Below are positions 1 to 8,578 of a stretch of 64,000 nt of DNA, piece after piece. The position numbers and the translations under genes are program-made. Within the stretch, counting starts at the first letter, position 1, and each line of letters begins with the position of its first letter. Source of the DNA: Pseudarthrobacter siccitolerans (GTDB lineage: Bacteria > Actinomycetota > Actinomycetes > Actinomycetales > Micrococcaceae); NCBI RefSeq assembly GCF_030823375.1, contig NZ_JAUSXB010000001.1, positions 2,976,001 to 3,040,000 of the forward strand, read 5' to 3'. The notes below the pieces were generated by a model. That model was given only the letters and a program-made list of their open reading frames with translations. It was not told the origin of the DNA and made no database searches.

Positions 1-1
1 C

Positions 2-568
2 CGCACGGGCGAGGACGCGATTGCCGGAGCCAAGCACCAGGCCGTTGAACTGGGCGCGCGGGGCTTCAAGTTCCACCCGTCCCTGCAGGGCTTCGACCCG
101 TCCAGCGAACGGTTCTACCCGCTGTGGGAAACCCTGCAGGAACTCGGGCTGCCCGCCATCTTCCACACCGGCCAGAACGGCATGGGCGCAGGACTGCCCG
201 GCGGGTTCGGCATCAAGCTGGCGTACTCCAACCCGCTGCTGCTGGACGCCGTCGCGGCTGACTTCCCGGGCCTGCAGATCATCATGGCCCACCCATCGGT
301 GCCGTGGCAGGACGAGGCCAACTCCATCGCCACCCACAAGGCGAACGTGTTCATCGACCTCTCCGGCTGGTCACCCAAATACTTCCCGGAGTCCCTCGTG
401 AAGGCCTCCAACTCCTACCTGCAGGACAAGGTTCTGTTCGGCACGGACTTCCCGCTGATCACACCGCAAAAGTGGCTGGGCGCGTTCGCGGACCTCCCGC
501 TGAAGGACGAGGTCCGGCCGAAAATCCTCAAGGGCAACGCGGTCCGGCTGCTTGGCTTGGGTGCCTGA
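2..568 (+). CDS. Amidohydrolase family protein (amidohydrolase-2 TIM barrel), 5' truncated
   Basis: The reading frame is open from the window edge and ends at a TGA at 566-568; 188 C-terminal residues are visible and the start lies upstream. The segment carries hallmarks of metal-dependent amidohydrolase-2 proteins: GFKFHP, IFHTG, IIMAHP and LFGTDFP, the last holding the usual catalytic Asp. This family includes hydrolases and non-oxidative aromatic decarboxylases, and the visible part does not distinguish them. The stop lies one base before the ATG of the acyl-CoA dehydrogenase gene, so it belongs to the same catabolic operon. The substrate is unknown; a carboxylic or aromatic acid is an inference from the neighbours. 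Confidence 0.85.
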   Translation, partial: RTGEDAIAGAKHQAVELGARGFKFHPSLQGFDPSSERFYPLWETLQELGLPAIFHTGQNGMGAGLPGGFGIKLAYSNPLLLDAVAADFPGLQIIMAHPSVPWQDEANSIATHKANVFIDLSGWSPKYFPESLVKASNSYLQDKVLFGTDFPLITPQKWLGAFADLPLKDEVRPKILKGNAVRLLGLGA

Positions 569-569
569 C

Positions 570-1826
570 ATGAAGACGACGACGGCGGAACCCGCCGCGG
601 GTGCCTTCCCTTCTGCCGACGAGCAGGAACGCCTCTATTCAGCAGCAGACTGGTACGATGCCGAATCCCTCCTTACCGCCGGCGAACGGCGGGTCCTGGC
701 CCGGCTCCGGGAATTCCTCGAGCAGCAGGCGAAGCCGTTGCTGGCTGAGTACTGGGAACGGGGCGAGTTCCCGGAACAGCTGGCGCAGCCCCTGATCGAC
801 CTTGACCTCATGGAACCCGCCGACCTGGCCGGACACGGCATGGAAAATGGTCCGGCCCGGGAGATCTACCAGGGCTTTCGGATCTTCGAGCTCGCCCGCA
901 CCGACGCCTCGCTGGCCACCTGGTATACAGCCCAGGCCGGGTTGTTCCGCACGGCCATCCGCGTTGGTGCTTCCGACGAGCAGCAGCTCGAGTGGATGCC
1001 GAAGGTCATCGATTTCTCGCTCAAGGGCGTCTTCTCGCTGACCGAGCCGGAATCCGGTTCGGACATCGCCGGCGGACTGTCCACCACCGCGCGCTTTGAG
1101 GCAGATGCCGGCGGCGGTGCCTGGGTCCTGGACGGTGCCAAGCGCTGGATCGGTGGTGCCTCCACCGCGGATGTACTGGCAGTGTTCGCAAGGGATGTTG
1201 CCGACGGGCAGGTCAAGGCCTTCCTCGTGGACCGGCTGGCGGAGGGTGTCAGCCTGGAGAAGATCCACGGCAAAACCTCCTTGAGGATGATGCAGAATGC
1301 CCACATCACGCTCGAGGGGGTCCGGGTTCCGGAGGCAATGCGCCTGCACAATGTGAACTCCTTCCGGGACGTCGCGGCGATGCTCCGGGCCATGCGCTCG
1401 GACGTCGCGTGGATCGCCACCGGCATCCAGGCAGGTGCGTTCGAGGCGGCCCTCAGGTACGTCAACGAACGCCGGCAGTTCGGCCGCAGCCTGGGCTCCT
1501 TCCAGCTGGTCCAGGAGAAACTCGCCCGCATGCTCGGGAACATCACGGCCAGCCTTTCCCTGGTGGTCCGGCTGACCGAACAGCAGGCCAGGGGCATCTA
1601 CCGGGACCAGGACTCGGCCCTCGCCAAGATGCAGACGTCCCTGTTCATGCGCGAAACTGTCGCCCTGGCCCGGGAAGTGGTGGGCGGCAACGGCATCACG
1701 CTCGCCGCCGACGTGGCCCGCTTCCACGCAGACGCCGAAGCTGTCTACTCCTACGAGGGCACCCACGAGATCAACGCCCTCATCATCGGCCGCGCCCTCA
1801 CGGGCGAAAGCGCCTTTGCCCGCTGA
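570..1826 (+). CDS. Acyl-CoA dehydrogenase, glutaryl-CoA dehydrogenase-like
   Basis: A 418-residue FAD-dependent acyl-CoA dehydrogenase that would introduce an alpha,beta double bond into an acyl-CoA. Seen in order: an N-terminal helical domain, FSLTEPESGSD near residue 153, SLRMMQNAHITLEGVRVPE, GGNGIT near 371 and SYEGTHEINALIIGRA near 395. The Glu of the YEGT segment is the usual catalytic base in the glutaryl-CoA dehydrogenase branch. I chose ATG 570 because it follows the preceding stop by one base; an in-frame TTG at 552 would overlap the amidohydrolase. With the MaoC hydratase and acyl-CoA ligase downstream it fits a beta-oxidation-like route. Whether it also decarboxylates, as glutaryl-CoA dehydrogenase does, cannot be seen. 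Confidence 0.93.
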   Translation: MKTTTAEPAAGAFPSADEQERLYSAADWYDAESLLTAGERRVLARLREFLEQQAKPLLAEYWERGEFPEQLAQPLIDLDLMEPADLAGHGMENGPAREIYQGFRIFELARTDASLATWYTAQAGLFRTAIRVGASDEQQLEWMPKVIDFSLKGVFSLTEPESGSDIAGGLSTTARFEADAGGGAWVLDGAKRWIGGASTADVLAVFARDVADGQVKAFLVDRLAEGVSLEKIHGKTSLRMMQNAHITLEGVRVPEAMRLHNVNSFRDVAAMLRAMRSDVAWIATGIQAGAFEAALRYVNERRQFGRSLGSFQLVQEKLARMLGNITASLSLVVRLTEQQARGIYRDQDSALAKMQTSLFMRETVALAREVVGGNGITLAADVARFHADAEAVYSYEGTHEINALIIGRALTGESAFAR

Positions 1827-1899
1827 GCTGTACCAACCCAGACCCGGCGCCCGCCGTCGGGACTTTTACCCAATATCCATTCACCAACAGGAGGCAACG

Positions 1900-2355
1900 A
1901 TGCCCAATCTCGTCGTCGATTTCGACAAACTGCTCACCATGACCGGTACCGACCTTGGCACCACCGACTACCGCCAGATCACCCAGGAACAGATCAACCT
2001 GTTCGCCGACGCCACTGATGACCAGCAGTGGATCCATGTGGATCCGGAACGTGCCAAGGACGGCCCGTTCGGCGCCCCGATCGCCCACGGCTTCCTCACC
2101 CTCTCGCTGATCATCCCGTTCTGGGGCGAGCTGTTCGACGTGGACGGTGTCACCACCAAGGTGAATTACGGCCTCGACAAGGTCCGCTTCACCTCCCCGG
2201 TCAAGGTCGGTTCCAAGGTGCGCATGCAGGCCACCATCGCCGAGGTCACCGAGGTTAAGGGCGGCGCCCAGATCAAGGTCAACGCCACCATCGAGATCGA
2301 AGGCCAGGAACGCCCCGCCGTCGTCGCCGAATTCCTCGCCCGCTTTTACAAGTAA
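1900..2355 (+). CDS. MaoC family dehydratase (hot-dog enoyl-CoA hydratase)
   Basis: A 151-residue single hot-dog protein of the MaoC/NodN type. The hydratase signature is complete: FADATDDQQWIHVD, then a GP segment and IAHGFLTLSL, with the Asp and His expected to activate water. ATG 1900 is preceded by CAGGAGG at 1889-1895, a strong ribosome binding site, so a longer frame from 1816 is not needed. It probably hydrates the enoyl-CoA made by the upstream dehydrogenase. The last codons lie in the first unit of a 17-bp tandem triplication that runs past the stop. Confidence 0.92.
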   Translation: MPNLVVDFDKLLTMTGTDLGTTDYRQITQEQINLFADATDDQQWIHVDPERAKDGPFGAPIAHGFLTLSLIIPFWGELFDVDGVTTKVNYGLDKVRFTSPVKVGSKVRMQATIAEVTEVKGGAQIKVNATIEIEGQERPAVVAEFLARFYK

Positions 2356-2391
2356 GCCGCTTCTATAAGTAAGCCGCTTTTACAAGTAAGC
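2341..2391 (+). repeat. Three tandem 17-bp units across the MaoC stop codon
   Basis: Three adjacent 17-bp copies begin at 2341, 2358 and 2375. The first and third are identical (CGCTTTTACAAGTAAGC) and the middle one differs at two positions. Each unit contains TAAG, so the stop codon of the MaoC gene is effectively repeated three times. Replication slippage is the simplest origin. No terminator hairpin is evident in it. Confidence 0.9.
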
Positions 2392-2515
2392 GCCGCTCCT
2401 GCAAGCAGGCCCGGCGCCCCGCAGTAACCGCGATTGGCGGCGGAGGCGGTCCCACCCGGGGACCGCTCTGCCGCCGACCCCAAAAACACTTTTTCCTCCT
2501 TCCAAAGGAACAGCC

Positions 2516-3841
2516 ATGTCAGGACACACCACACTCGCAGCAGGGGGTACGGCCGCGAAGCGCAAGGAAGCGCGCACGGTCATCCTGTCCAGCTATCTGG
2601 GCAGCACCATCGAGTTCTACGACTTCCTGCTGTATGCCACCGCCGCCGCCGTGGCTTTTCCCAAAGTCTTCTTCGCCGGCACCGACGAGTGGGTGGGCGT
2701 CGTCGCCGCCTACGCCACGTTCGCGGCAGGGTATGTGGCAAGGCCGCTTGGCGGAGTGATCTTCGGCCATTTCGGCGACCGGATCGGCCGCAAAGGAATG
2801 CTCATCGTCTCCATGGCGATGATGGGCATTGCCTCCACACTTATTGGCCTGATCCCCGGCGCCAGCGTGATCGGCCCCTGGGGTGCGGTCCTCCTGGTGG
2901 TTTTGCGGGTCTGCCAGGGAATCGCCGTCGGCGGTGAATGGGGCGGGGCCGCACTGATGGCCCTGGAACACTCCGATCCCAAGCGCCGCGGCTTCGCTGC
3001 CTCCTTCGTCAACGCCGGCGCTCCGACAGGTGCTGTGCTCGGCACCGTGGTGATGGGCATCTTTTCGGCCCTGCCTCAGGACGCCTTCCTCGCCTGGGGA
3101 TGGCGCGTGCCGTTCCTGCTGTCCTTCGTCCTGTTGATTGTGGGCATGTTCGTCCGGCTGCGCGTTTCGGAAAGCCCGATCTTTGCGGAGGCCGTGGCCA
3201 AGGAGGGCGCCCAGGGCGCCAAGCGCAAGATCCCGCTGGTGGAGGTACTCCGCCGTCCCAAGGCATTGATCATGATCATGTTCGCAGGCGCCGCCGGATT
3301 CGGCCTCCAGGTAGTACTGCCCACGTTCTCGGTGACCTATGCCGTCTCCAAGGGCGCACCGCAGCAGGGCGTGCTCTACGCTTTCGCCGGAGCCTCAGCC
3401 ATCTCCATCCTGTTCGTCCTCCTCGGCGGCAGGCTCTCCGACCGCTTCGGGCGCCGGCCGGTCATGGTGGCCGGCCTGGCATTGTTCATCGCCTACCTGT
3501 TCCCGATGTTCGGGATGCTCGGCTCCGGCAACGTCGGCCTGATCTTCCTGGCCTTCACCGTGGCGCTTATCCTGCATTCCTCCCTCTACGGCCCCCTGGC
3601 GGCGTTTGTCTCGGAGCAGTTCGGCACCACGAACCGCTACACCGGTGCCGCCGTCGGATACCAGCTGGCCACCCTGATCGGCGCCGGCTTCACACCCGGC
3701 ATTCTTGCCGGCCTGTACAAGGATTCCGGCCAGAGCATCGTGCCTGTGGTGGTGTTCCTGTCCGTCATGGCCCTTGTCTCCATTGTCTTCATCCTGCTGA
3801 CGCGGGAGTCTAAGAACAACGACCTCACCATGGTCAGTTAG
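2516..3841 (+). CDS. MFS transporter, metabolite:H+ symporter (MHS) type
   Basis: A 441-residue, 12-helix major facilitator protein. The loop between helices 2 and 3 carries HFGDRIGRKGM and the matching loop in the second half carries RLSDRFGRRPVM, both standard MFS motifs. The N-terminal SYLGSTIEFYDFLLYATAAA and the RVCQGIAVGGEWGGAALMALEH segment are typical of the MHS family (shikimate, alpha-ketoglutarate, proline/betaine permeases). AAAGGA at 2504-2509 precedes the ATG. It lies between the hydratase and acyl-CoA ligase genes, so it most likely imports the organic acid degraded by this operon. Confidence 0.92.
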   Translation: MSGHTTLAAGGTAAKRKEARTVILSSYLGSTIEFYDFLLYATAAAVAFPKVFFAGTDEWVGVVAAYATFAAGYVARPLGGVIFGHFGDRIGRKGMLIVSMAMMGIASTLIGLIPGASVIGPWGAVLLVVLRVCQGIAVGGEWGGAALMALEHSDPKRRGFAASFVNAGAPTGAVLGTVVMGIFSALPQDAFLAWGWRVPFLLSFVLLIVGMFVRLRVSESPIFAEAVAKEGAQGAKRKIPLVEVLRRPKALIMIMFAGAAGFGLQVVLPTFSVTYAVSKGAPQQGVLYAFAGASAISILFVLLGGRLSDRFGRRPVMVAGLALFIAYLFPMFGMLGSGNVGLIFLAFTVALILHSSLYGPLAAFVSEQFGTTNRYTGAAVGYQLATLIGAGFTPGILAGLYKDSGQSIVPVVVFLSVMALVSIVFILLTRESKNNDLTMVS

Positions 3842-3854
3842 GAGTACCGCAAAC

Positions 3855-5405
3855 ATGGACAACAACGGAGTTGGCTCCTGGCTGCAGCGGCGCCGCGCCA
3901 AGTCGGGAACGAAGGCGGCACTCGTCACCGGGATGGGCAGCATGACCTACACGCAGCTCGCCGACCGGACGGACCGGCTGGCCAACGCCCTTCGGAACAG
4001 GGGAGTGGCCAAGGGGGACCGGGTGGCCTACCTCGGCGAGAACCACCCTTCCTTCGTGGAGACCTTCTTCGCCTGCGGCCTGCTCGGCGCCATCTTCGTC
4101 CCGCTGAACACCCGGCTGGCCGCCCCCGAGCTGCAGTTCCAGCTGCAGGACTCCGGGGCCAAGCTCCTCATCAACGCCGCCCCCCTGGAAACCGTGGCCG
4201 CCGCGTCCACGGAAGAAACCGTGGTGTCCCATCGCCTGTTGGTGGCGCCCGACGGCGGCACGGAAGGTTCCGCTGTCAGCCCGCCATCCGGCGTCGAACA
4301 CTATGACGAGGTGCTTCAGGCGGCGGCCGCAACGCCGCTCGACCAGGCGGTGACGCTGGACGACGGCGCCATGATCCTCTACACCTCGGGCACCACGGGC
4401 AGGCCCAAAGGCGCGCTCCTGACGCACGGCAACATCACGTGGAACTGCTTCAACACGGTGGTGGACATGGACCTGAACCGGAACGACGTGGCGCTGATGA
4501 TTTCGCCGCTGTTCCATGTGGCGTCCCTGGACATGGGCCTGCTGCCCATGCTGCTCAAGGGCGCCACCGTGGTGCTGGAATCCAAGTTCGATGCCGGGCG
4601 GGTGCTGGAGCTGATCCGGCAGCACAAGGTCACCACCCTCAACGGTGTCCCCACAACCTTTCAGATGCTCTGCGACCACCCGGACTGGCAGACGGCGGAC
4701 CTGACCTCCCTGGATAAGCTCACCTGCGGCGGTTCGGCCATTCCGCGCCGCGTCCTGGACGCGTACGAGGCACGCGGCATCGGTTTCACCAGCTGCTACG
4801 GCATGACCGAAACCGCGCCCGGCGTCACCATGCTGCCGGTGGCCCGGTCCAGGGACAAGGCCGGGTCAGCCGGGCTGCCGCACTTCTTCACCGACGTCCG
4901 TATCGCCGATCCCATGGGCGGCCTCTCGCCTGAAGGACAGGTGGGCGAGATCCAGATTTCCGGCCCCAACGTCATCAAGAAGTACTGGAACCGGCCGGAC
5001 GCCACCGCGGAAAGCTACGCGGATGGCAGCTGGTTCCGTTCCGGCGATATGGGCTACCGGGACGAAGAAGGGTTCCTGTTCGTCTCGGACCGCATCAAGG
5101 ACATGATCATCTCCGGCGGCGAGAACATCTATCCCGCTGAGGTCGAGGCCGCGATCGCCGAGCTTTCCGCCGTGGCAAGCGTCGCGGTGATCGGCGTTGA
5201 GGATTCCAAGTGGGGTGAGGTTCCCCGCGCGATCGTCACGCTCCGCGAGGGTGCCTCGCTCACTGAGGAGCAGCTGCGCTCGCACCTCGACGGACGGCTG
5301 GCCCGGTACAAGATCCCCAAGTCCGTGGTGTTCGTGGATGAGATGCCTCGCACGGCCAGCGGGAAAATCCGCAAGGTGGAGCTGCGGAACCAGTTCGCGC
5401 ACTGA
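3855..5405 (+). CDS. AMP-dependent acyl-CoA synthetase/ligase
   Basis: A 516-residue member of the ANL adenylating superfamily that would activate a carboxylic acid to its CoA thioester at the cost of ATP. It has the phosphate loop YTSGTTGRPKGA near residue 175, the YGMTETAP motif near 315, SWFRSGDMGY and DRIKDMIISGGENIYP, and the C-terminal catalytic Lys in TASGKIRK near residue 504. It follows the MFS gene by 13 bases with AGGAG at the junction, so it is the last gene of the operon. The fatty acid versus aromatic preference is not readable from sequence. Confidence 0.93.
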   Translation: MDNNGVGSWLQRRRAKSGTKAALVTGMGSMTYTQLADRTDRLANALRNRGVAKGDRVAYLGENHPSFVETFFACGLLGAIFVPLNTRLAAPELQFQLQDSGAKLLINAAPLETVAAASTEETVVSHRLLVAPDGGTEGSAVSPPSGVEHYDEVLQAAAATPLDQAVTLDDGAMILYTSGTTGRPKGALLTHGNITWNCFNTVVDMDLNRNDVALMISPLFHVASLDMGLLPMLLKGATVVLESKFDAGRVLELIRQHKVTTLNGVPTTFQMLCDHPDWQTADLTSLDKLTCGGSAIPRRVLDAYEARGIGFTSCYGMTETAPGVTMLPVARSRDKAGSAGLPHFFTDVRIADPMGGLSPEGQVGEIQISGPNVIKKYWNRPDATAESYADGSWFRSGDMGYRDEEGFLFVSDRIKDMIISGGENIYPAEVEAAIAELSAVASVAVIGVEDSKWGEVPRAIVTLREGASLTEEQLRSHLDGRLARYKIPKSVVFVDEMPRTASGKIRKVELRNQFAH

Positions 5406-5420
5406 CGTCCCCGACGTGAA

Positions 5421-5451
5421 GGCGCTCTACTGCCAAAAGCGGTAGACCGCC
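5421..5451. terminator. Hairpin between convergent genes
   Basis: A 13-bp stem (11 of 13 paired) at 5421-5433 and 5439-5451 encloses the loop CAAAA. It sits exactly between the end of the acyl-CoA ligase gene and the stop codon of the convergent RelA/SpoT gene, so it could serve both strands. A long T-run is lacking. Confidence 0.55.
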
Positions 5452-6557
5452 TAACCCTTCGCCAGCCGGTACCGCTCGATCTGTTTGAGGCGCCGCAGGA
5501 GGCTGTCGCGCCGGGGGTGCGGGACGGCGTCGGCCGCTTCGGCGGTGAGGTCGATGTGTTTCGTGCCGTACTGCCACAGCAGCAGGTCATCGAGCAGCCG
5601 GTCCGGGCCGGGGGAGTAGCGGTGGTCCAGGGCCTTGCGGACCTCGGTGATGCGGTTGGCGCTGAGCAGCCCGGCCAGCTGCATGGTCTGGTTGAGGCCG
5701 TGGGCGGCGAGGAGTTCGGCGGCCCAGCCCCAGTCGTCGTCCACCTTCCGGTCCACGTGCGGGAGCAGGGTGCGCCAAACATCGCGGATGCGGTTGGGTG
5801 TCAGCGGCGCTGCGCCCTCGCCCTCGGTATCCCAGAAGCTGCGCACTTCCTCATAGCGTTCGTGCAGGTCCGCGAAGGCTGTTTCCACCGTTTCCAGCAT
5901 CGCAGCGGTAGCCGTGAACTGCCGGTCGAAATGCGGGGTCCAGGCGCGCGGGTCCTCGGCCTTGAACCGGATATCGTGCTCGATCTCGCTCCACGCGTGC
6001 GCGAAAATGGTGCGGATCTGGCACTCGAAAAAGTAGCTCCCGTTGGGCTGCGCCTCCGGGTTGAAAACCTGCTGGTACTCCTTGACGGCCTCGTTCTGGA
6101 TGGTCCGGAGGATCAGGTGCCGGCTGGAATAGCCGTAGGTGCCGGATTCGATGGAGCCAATGTCCTTCTCCCGGTCCCCGCGGCAGTCAAGCAGCTGCCG
6201 CTGCCGCTTGATGATGTTGGCCACCGCGGCGTTCTCGGCTGGCAGCTTGGTGATGACGCGGATGCCCACCATGTCGTTCAAGGTCCGGAACGGGTCCGGG
6301 AACTTCAGCACCGGCGGCGCGCCGGGCTCCAGCGGCTCCTCGATCCGGGAGATCTTCTCCTTGAACGACTCCACCGTTTTGGTGCGCCCGGTGACGAATA
6401 GCGGCGTGACCTCGCTGTCCTTCAGCATGTCCCGCATCAGCAGCAGGACATCCCGCGTGACCAGCTTCAGGGCAGGCCGGACGCGCTCGTAGATCTCCAC
6501 GTTCCGCTGCACGGACTCCCGCAGGTCCGCGTCCAGGCTCTCCCAGTTACTTGGCAT
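5451..6557 (-). CDS. RelA/SpoT-domain protein, probable (p)ppGpp synthetase
   Basis: A 368-residue protein with one RelA/SpoT nucleotidyltransferase domain (about residues 40-200) and a helical C-terminal part I do not recognise. Synthetase residues look intact: R58/K60 and K66/K68 in the basic segment, D95 in NDMVGIRV, the Y143-S144 loop in GTYGYSSRHL, and E178 with W189 in the ECQIRT and AWSEIEH segments. No HD hydrolase, TGS or ACT domain is visible, so it is not a long RSH protein, yet it is longer than typical small alarmone synthetases. It is flanked by a convergent operon and a LacI gene, with no obvious antitoxin partner. Confidence 0.85.
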   Translation of the reverse strand: MPSNWESLDADLRESVQRNVEIYERVRPALKLVTRDVLLLMRDMLKDSEVTPLFVTGRTKTVESFKEKISRIEEPLEPGAPPVLKFPDPFRTLNDMVGIRVITKLPAENAAVANIIKRQRQLLDCRGDREKDIGSIESGTYGYSSRHLILRTIQNEAVKEYQQVFNPEAQPNGSYFFECQIRTIFAHAWSEIEHDIRFKAEDPRAWTPHFDRQFTATAAMLETVETAFADLHERYEEVRSFWDTEGEGAAPLTPNRIRDVWRTLLPHVDRKVDDDWGWAAELLAAHGLNQTMQLAGLLSANRITEVRKALDHRYSPGPDRLLDDLLLWQYGTKHIDLTAEAADAVPHPRRDSLLRRLKQIERYRLAKG

Positions 6558-6606
6558 AATCCCAGCTTACGGCCGGGCACTGACAGAACGGCGGCGGCCG
6601 GAACCT

Positions 6607-7653
6607 TCAGCGTTCCGCGGCAGCAGTGGAGCCGCGCACCACCAGTGAGCTCTCCAGTGTGACCTCGTTCTGCTGCAATGGCTTCCCCTCCATCAGGCGG
6701 CGCAGCTGCTCCCCGGCCTTCAGGCCAAGGGGCGTGGCGGGCAGATGGACGCTGGTCAGGCCGGGATTGCTCGTGGCCGAATACGGCAGGTCATCAAACC
6801 CGGCCACCGCCAGCTCCTCCGGAATCCGCACCCCCGCCACGCGCGCCTCCTGCAGCACCCCGTAGGCGTGCGTATCAGTACCGCAGACGACGGCGGTCAC
6901 CCCCTCGCGCTGCCATCCCACCCAGGCGGAGGCGAAGGCGGAAGCCGCCGTGCCGACGTCGATTGTGGTGCTGATGATGCGGTCCTCACCCACGTTGATG
7001 CCGCGGGCAGCCGCCTCGTCCAGGAAGGCCTGACGGCGGAGGGCGAACGTTTCCGTACCGGTGACGCTGTCAACATAAGCGACCTCGCAGTGCCCGGCTT
7101 CGGCCAGGTGGGCTGCCAGCTCCCGGGCACCGCTGGCCACATCCAGGTTCACCGACGGCGCGTACGCCGCCAGGCCCGGGGCGTCCAGCAGCACAAGGGG
7201 CGACGGCGACGCGAGGTCCTCGAGGAAGCCGGCGTTGGGTGCGTCCACCAGGAGCCCGGCCGGACGCAGCGACATCAGCCGCCGGACGTCGTCGGCCTGG
7301 GGGAACTCGCCCGCCTCCGTGACGGAGAGCAGCAGCTGGTACGCCGGGCCGAGGGACTCGCGCACTCCCGCGATCACCTTGGCAAAGAACGGGTTGGAAA
7401 TGTCCGGCGCCACCAGGATCACGATGGAGCTCACGCCCTTGGCCAGCGAACTGCCGATGCCGTCCACCACGTAGCCAAGCTCGGCGATGGCTTCGCGGAC
7501 CCGGGAAATGTTGTCCTCGGAGACGCGTCCCGCCGTCTTGCCGTTGGCCACCAGCGAGACGGTGGCGGTGGAGACACCGGCCCGCGCGGCAACCATCGCC
7601 GCCGTGACCCGCCGCGAACGCGCGGGCTGCTGCAGCTGTTCCGCGGAGTCCAT
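6607..7653 (-). CDS. LacI family transcriptional regulator
   Basis: A 348-residue repressor-type protein. The N-terminal helix-turn-helix (residues about 15-60, with VSTATVSLVANGKTAGRVS) has the LacI layout, and the remainder is a periplasmic-binding-protein-like effector domain starting near SSIVILVAPDISNPFFAKV. The DNA-binding loop is followed by SRVREAIAELGYV, as in the family. Sugar or nucleoside effectors are usual but none can be assigned. The operator-like palindromes upstream of the nucleoside hydrolase gene lie two kilobases away; no similar site is obvious in this gene's own promoter. Confidence 0.9.
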   Translation of the reverse strand: MDSAEQLQQPARSRRVTAAMVAARAGVSTATVSLVANGKTAGRVSEDNISRVREAIAELGYVVDGIGSSLAKGVSSIVILVAPDISNPFFAKVIAGVRESLGPAYQLLLSVTEAGEFPQADDVRRLMSLRPAGLLVDAPNAGFLEDLASPSPLVLLDAPGLAAYAPSVNLDVASGARELAAHLAEAGHCEVAYVDSVTGTETFALRRQAFLDEAAARGINVGEDRIISTTIDVGTAASAFASAWVGWQREGVTAVVCGTDTHAYGVLQEARVAGVRIPEELAVAGFDDLPYSATSNPGLTSVHLPATPLGLKAGEQLRRLMEGKPLQQNEVTLESSLVVRGSTAAAER

Positions 7654-7683
7654 ACCTCGATCGTAATAGTGGAAGTGCGCGGC

Positions 7684-8577
7684 TCAGCCCACGAAGTCGA
7701 GGTCGGCGGGGCTGGCCGGATGCTCCTTGGCCGGCCGGCGCCTGCCACCGCGCTGGGCGGCGGCACCGGCGAGGACCACCAGCAGGATCCCAACCACCTG
7801 GATGGCAGAGGGCTGCTGGTGGAGGATGAGCAGCCCGAGGAGGACGCCGACGGCGGGTTCGAGGGCCATCAGCGTTCCAAACGCGGTGGGCGTCATCCTC
7901 CGCAGGGCCAGCATTTCCAGCGCGAACGGCAGCACAGGCAGCAGGATGGCCAGCCCCGCCGCGGCGGCCAGGACGTCAAGGCTGAGGTGGCCGGCGGCCT
8001 GGGGAATTCCGACGACGGCGGCCGCCACCGCGGCGATGGGCACCGTGAGCGTGAGCCCGCCGATGCCGCTGAACCTGTCGCCGATCCGCTGGGTAAGCAG
8101 GATATAGACACCCCAGCCGAGGGCCGCCAGCGCCGCCCAGGCCACGCCGGCAAGGTTGAAGTCGCCTTGCCAGGGCTGGGTCAGCAGGACCACGCCACCA
8201 AGTGCCAAAGCCGGCCAGGCGAGTGCCTTGCGGTTGTGGCTGCGAAGGGCAGCCACCGTCAACGGACCGAGGAATTCGATCGCCACGGCGGTGCCGAGAT
8301 GGATGTGCTCCACTGCCGCGAGGAACCCGACGGTCATCACACCGGTGGTGACCCCAAGGCCGAGCAGCGGCAGCACATCCGGACGGCGGATGGAGCGCAG
8401 TGGCGGGCGGCCAATGGCCAGGAGGATGACGGCTCCCATGCTGAGCCGCAGCCATGCGGTTCCGGCCGGACCCACGGTTTCGATCATGTTCACGGACAGG
8501 GCCGAGCCCAGTTGGACAGACAGGATCGCCGTGACGGCCAGCCCCCATGGCGGGACAGGGACGTTTCGCTTGAGCAT
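7684..8577 (-). CDS. EamA/DMT family transporter (RhtA-like)
   Basis: A 297-residue membrane protein with about ten hydrophobic helices arranged as two EamA repeats. It includes AIEFLGPLTVAALRSHNRKA and GTLMALEPAVGVLLGLLILHQ, which resemble the RhtA/threonine-homoserine exporter branch. ATG 8577 gives the N-terminus MLKRNVPVPPWG; a longer frame would run into the upstream regulator gene. That gene ends at 8579, so the two are tightly coupled, suggesting the XRE-cupin protein controls this exporter. The substrate is probably an amino acid or small metabolite. Confidence 0.9.
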   Translation of the reverse strand: MLKRNVPVPPWGLAVTAILSVQLGSALSVNMIETVGPAGTAWLRLSMGAVILLAIGRPPLRSIRRPDVLPLLGLGVTTGVMTVGFLAAVEHIHLGTAVAIEFLGPLTVAALRSHNRKALAWPALALGGVVLLTQPWQGDFNLAGVAWAALAALGWGVYILLTQRIGDRFSGIGGLTLTVPIAAVAAAVVGIPQAAGHLSLDVLAAAAGLAILLPVLPFALEMLALRRMTPTAFGTLMALEPAVGVLLGLLILHQQPSAIQVVGILLVVLAGAAAQRGGRRRPAKEHPASPADLDFVG

Positions 8578-8578
8578 C

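Noticed and set aside
5451..6557. RelA/SpoT protein as half of a toxin-antitoxin pair
   Set aside because: No small neighbouring gene on the same strand could be the antitoxin; neighbours are a catabolic operon and a LacI regulator.
6607..7653. The LacI gene as proven regulator of the 9.6-kb operators
   Set aside because: Two kilobases and two other genes separate them, and no matching site is seen in the LacI gene's own promoter; kept only as a hypothesis.
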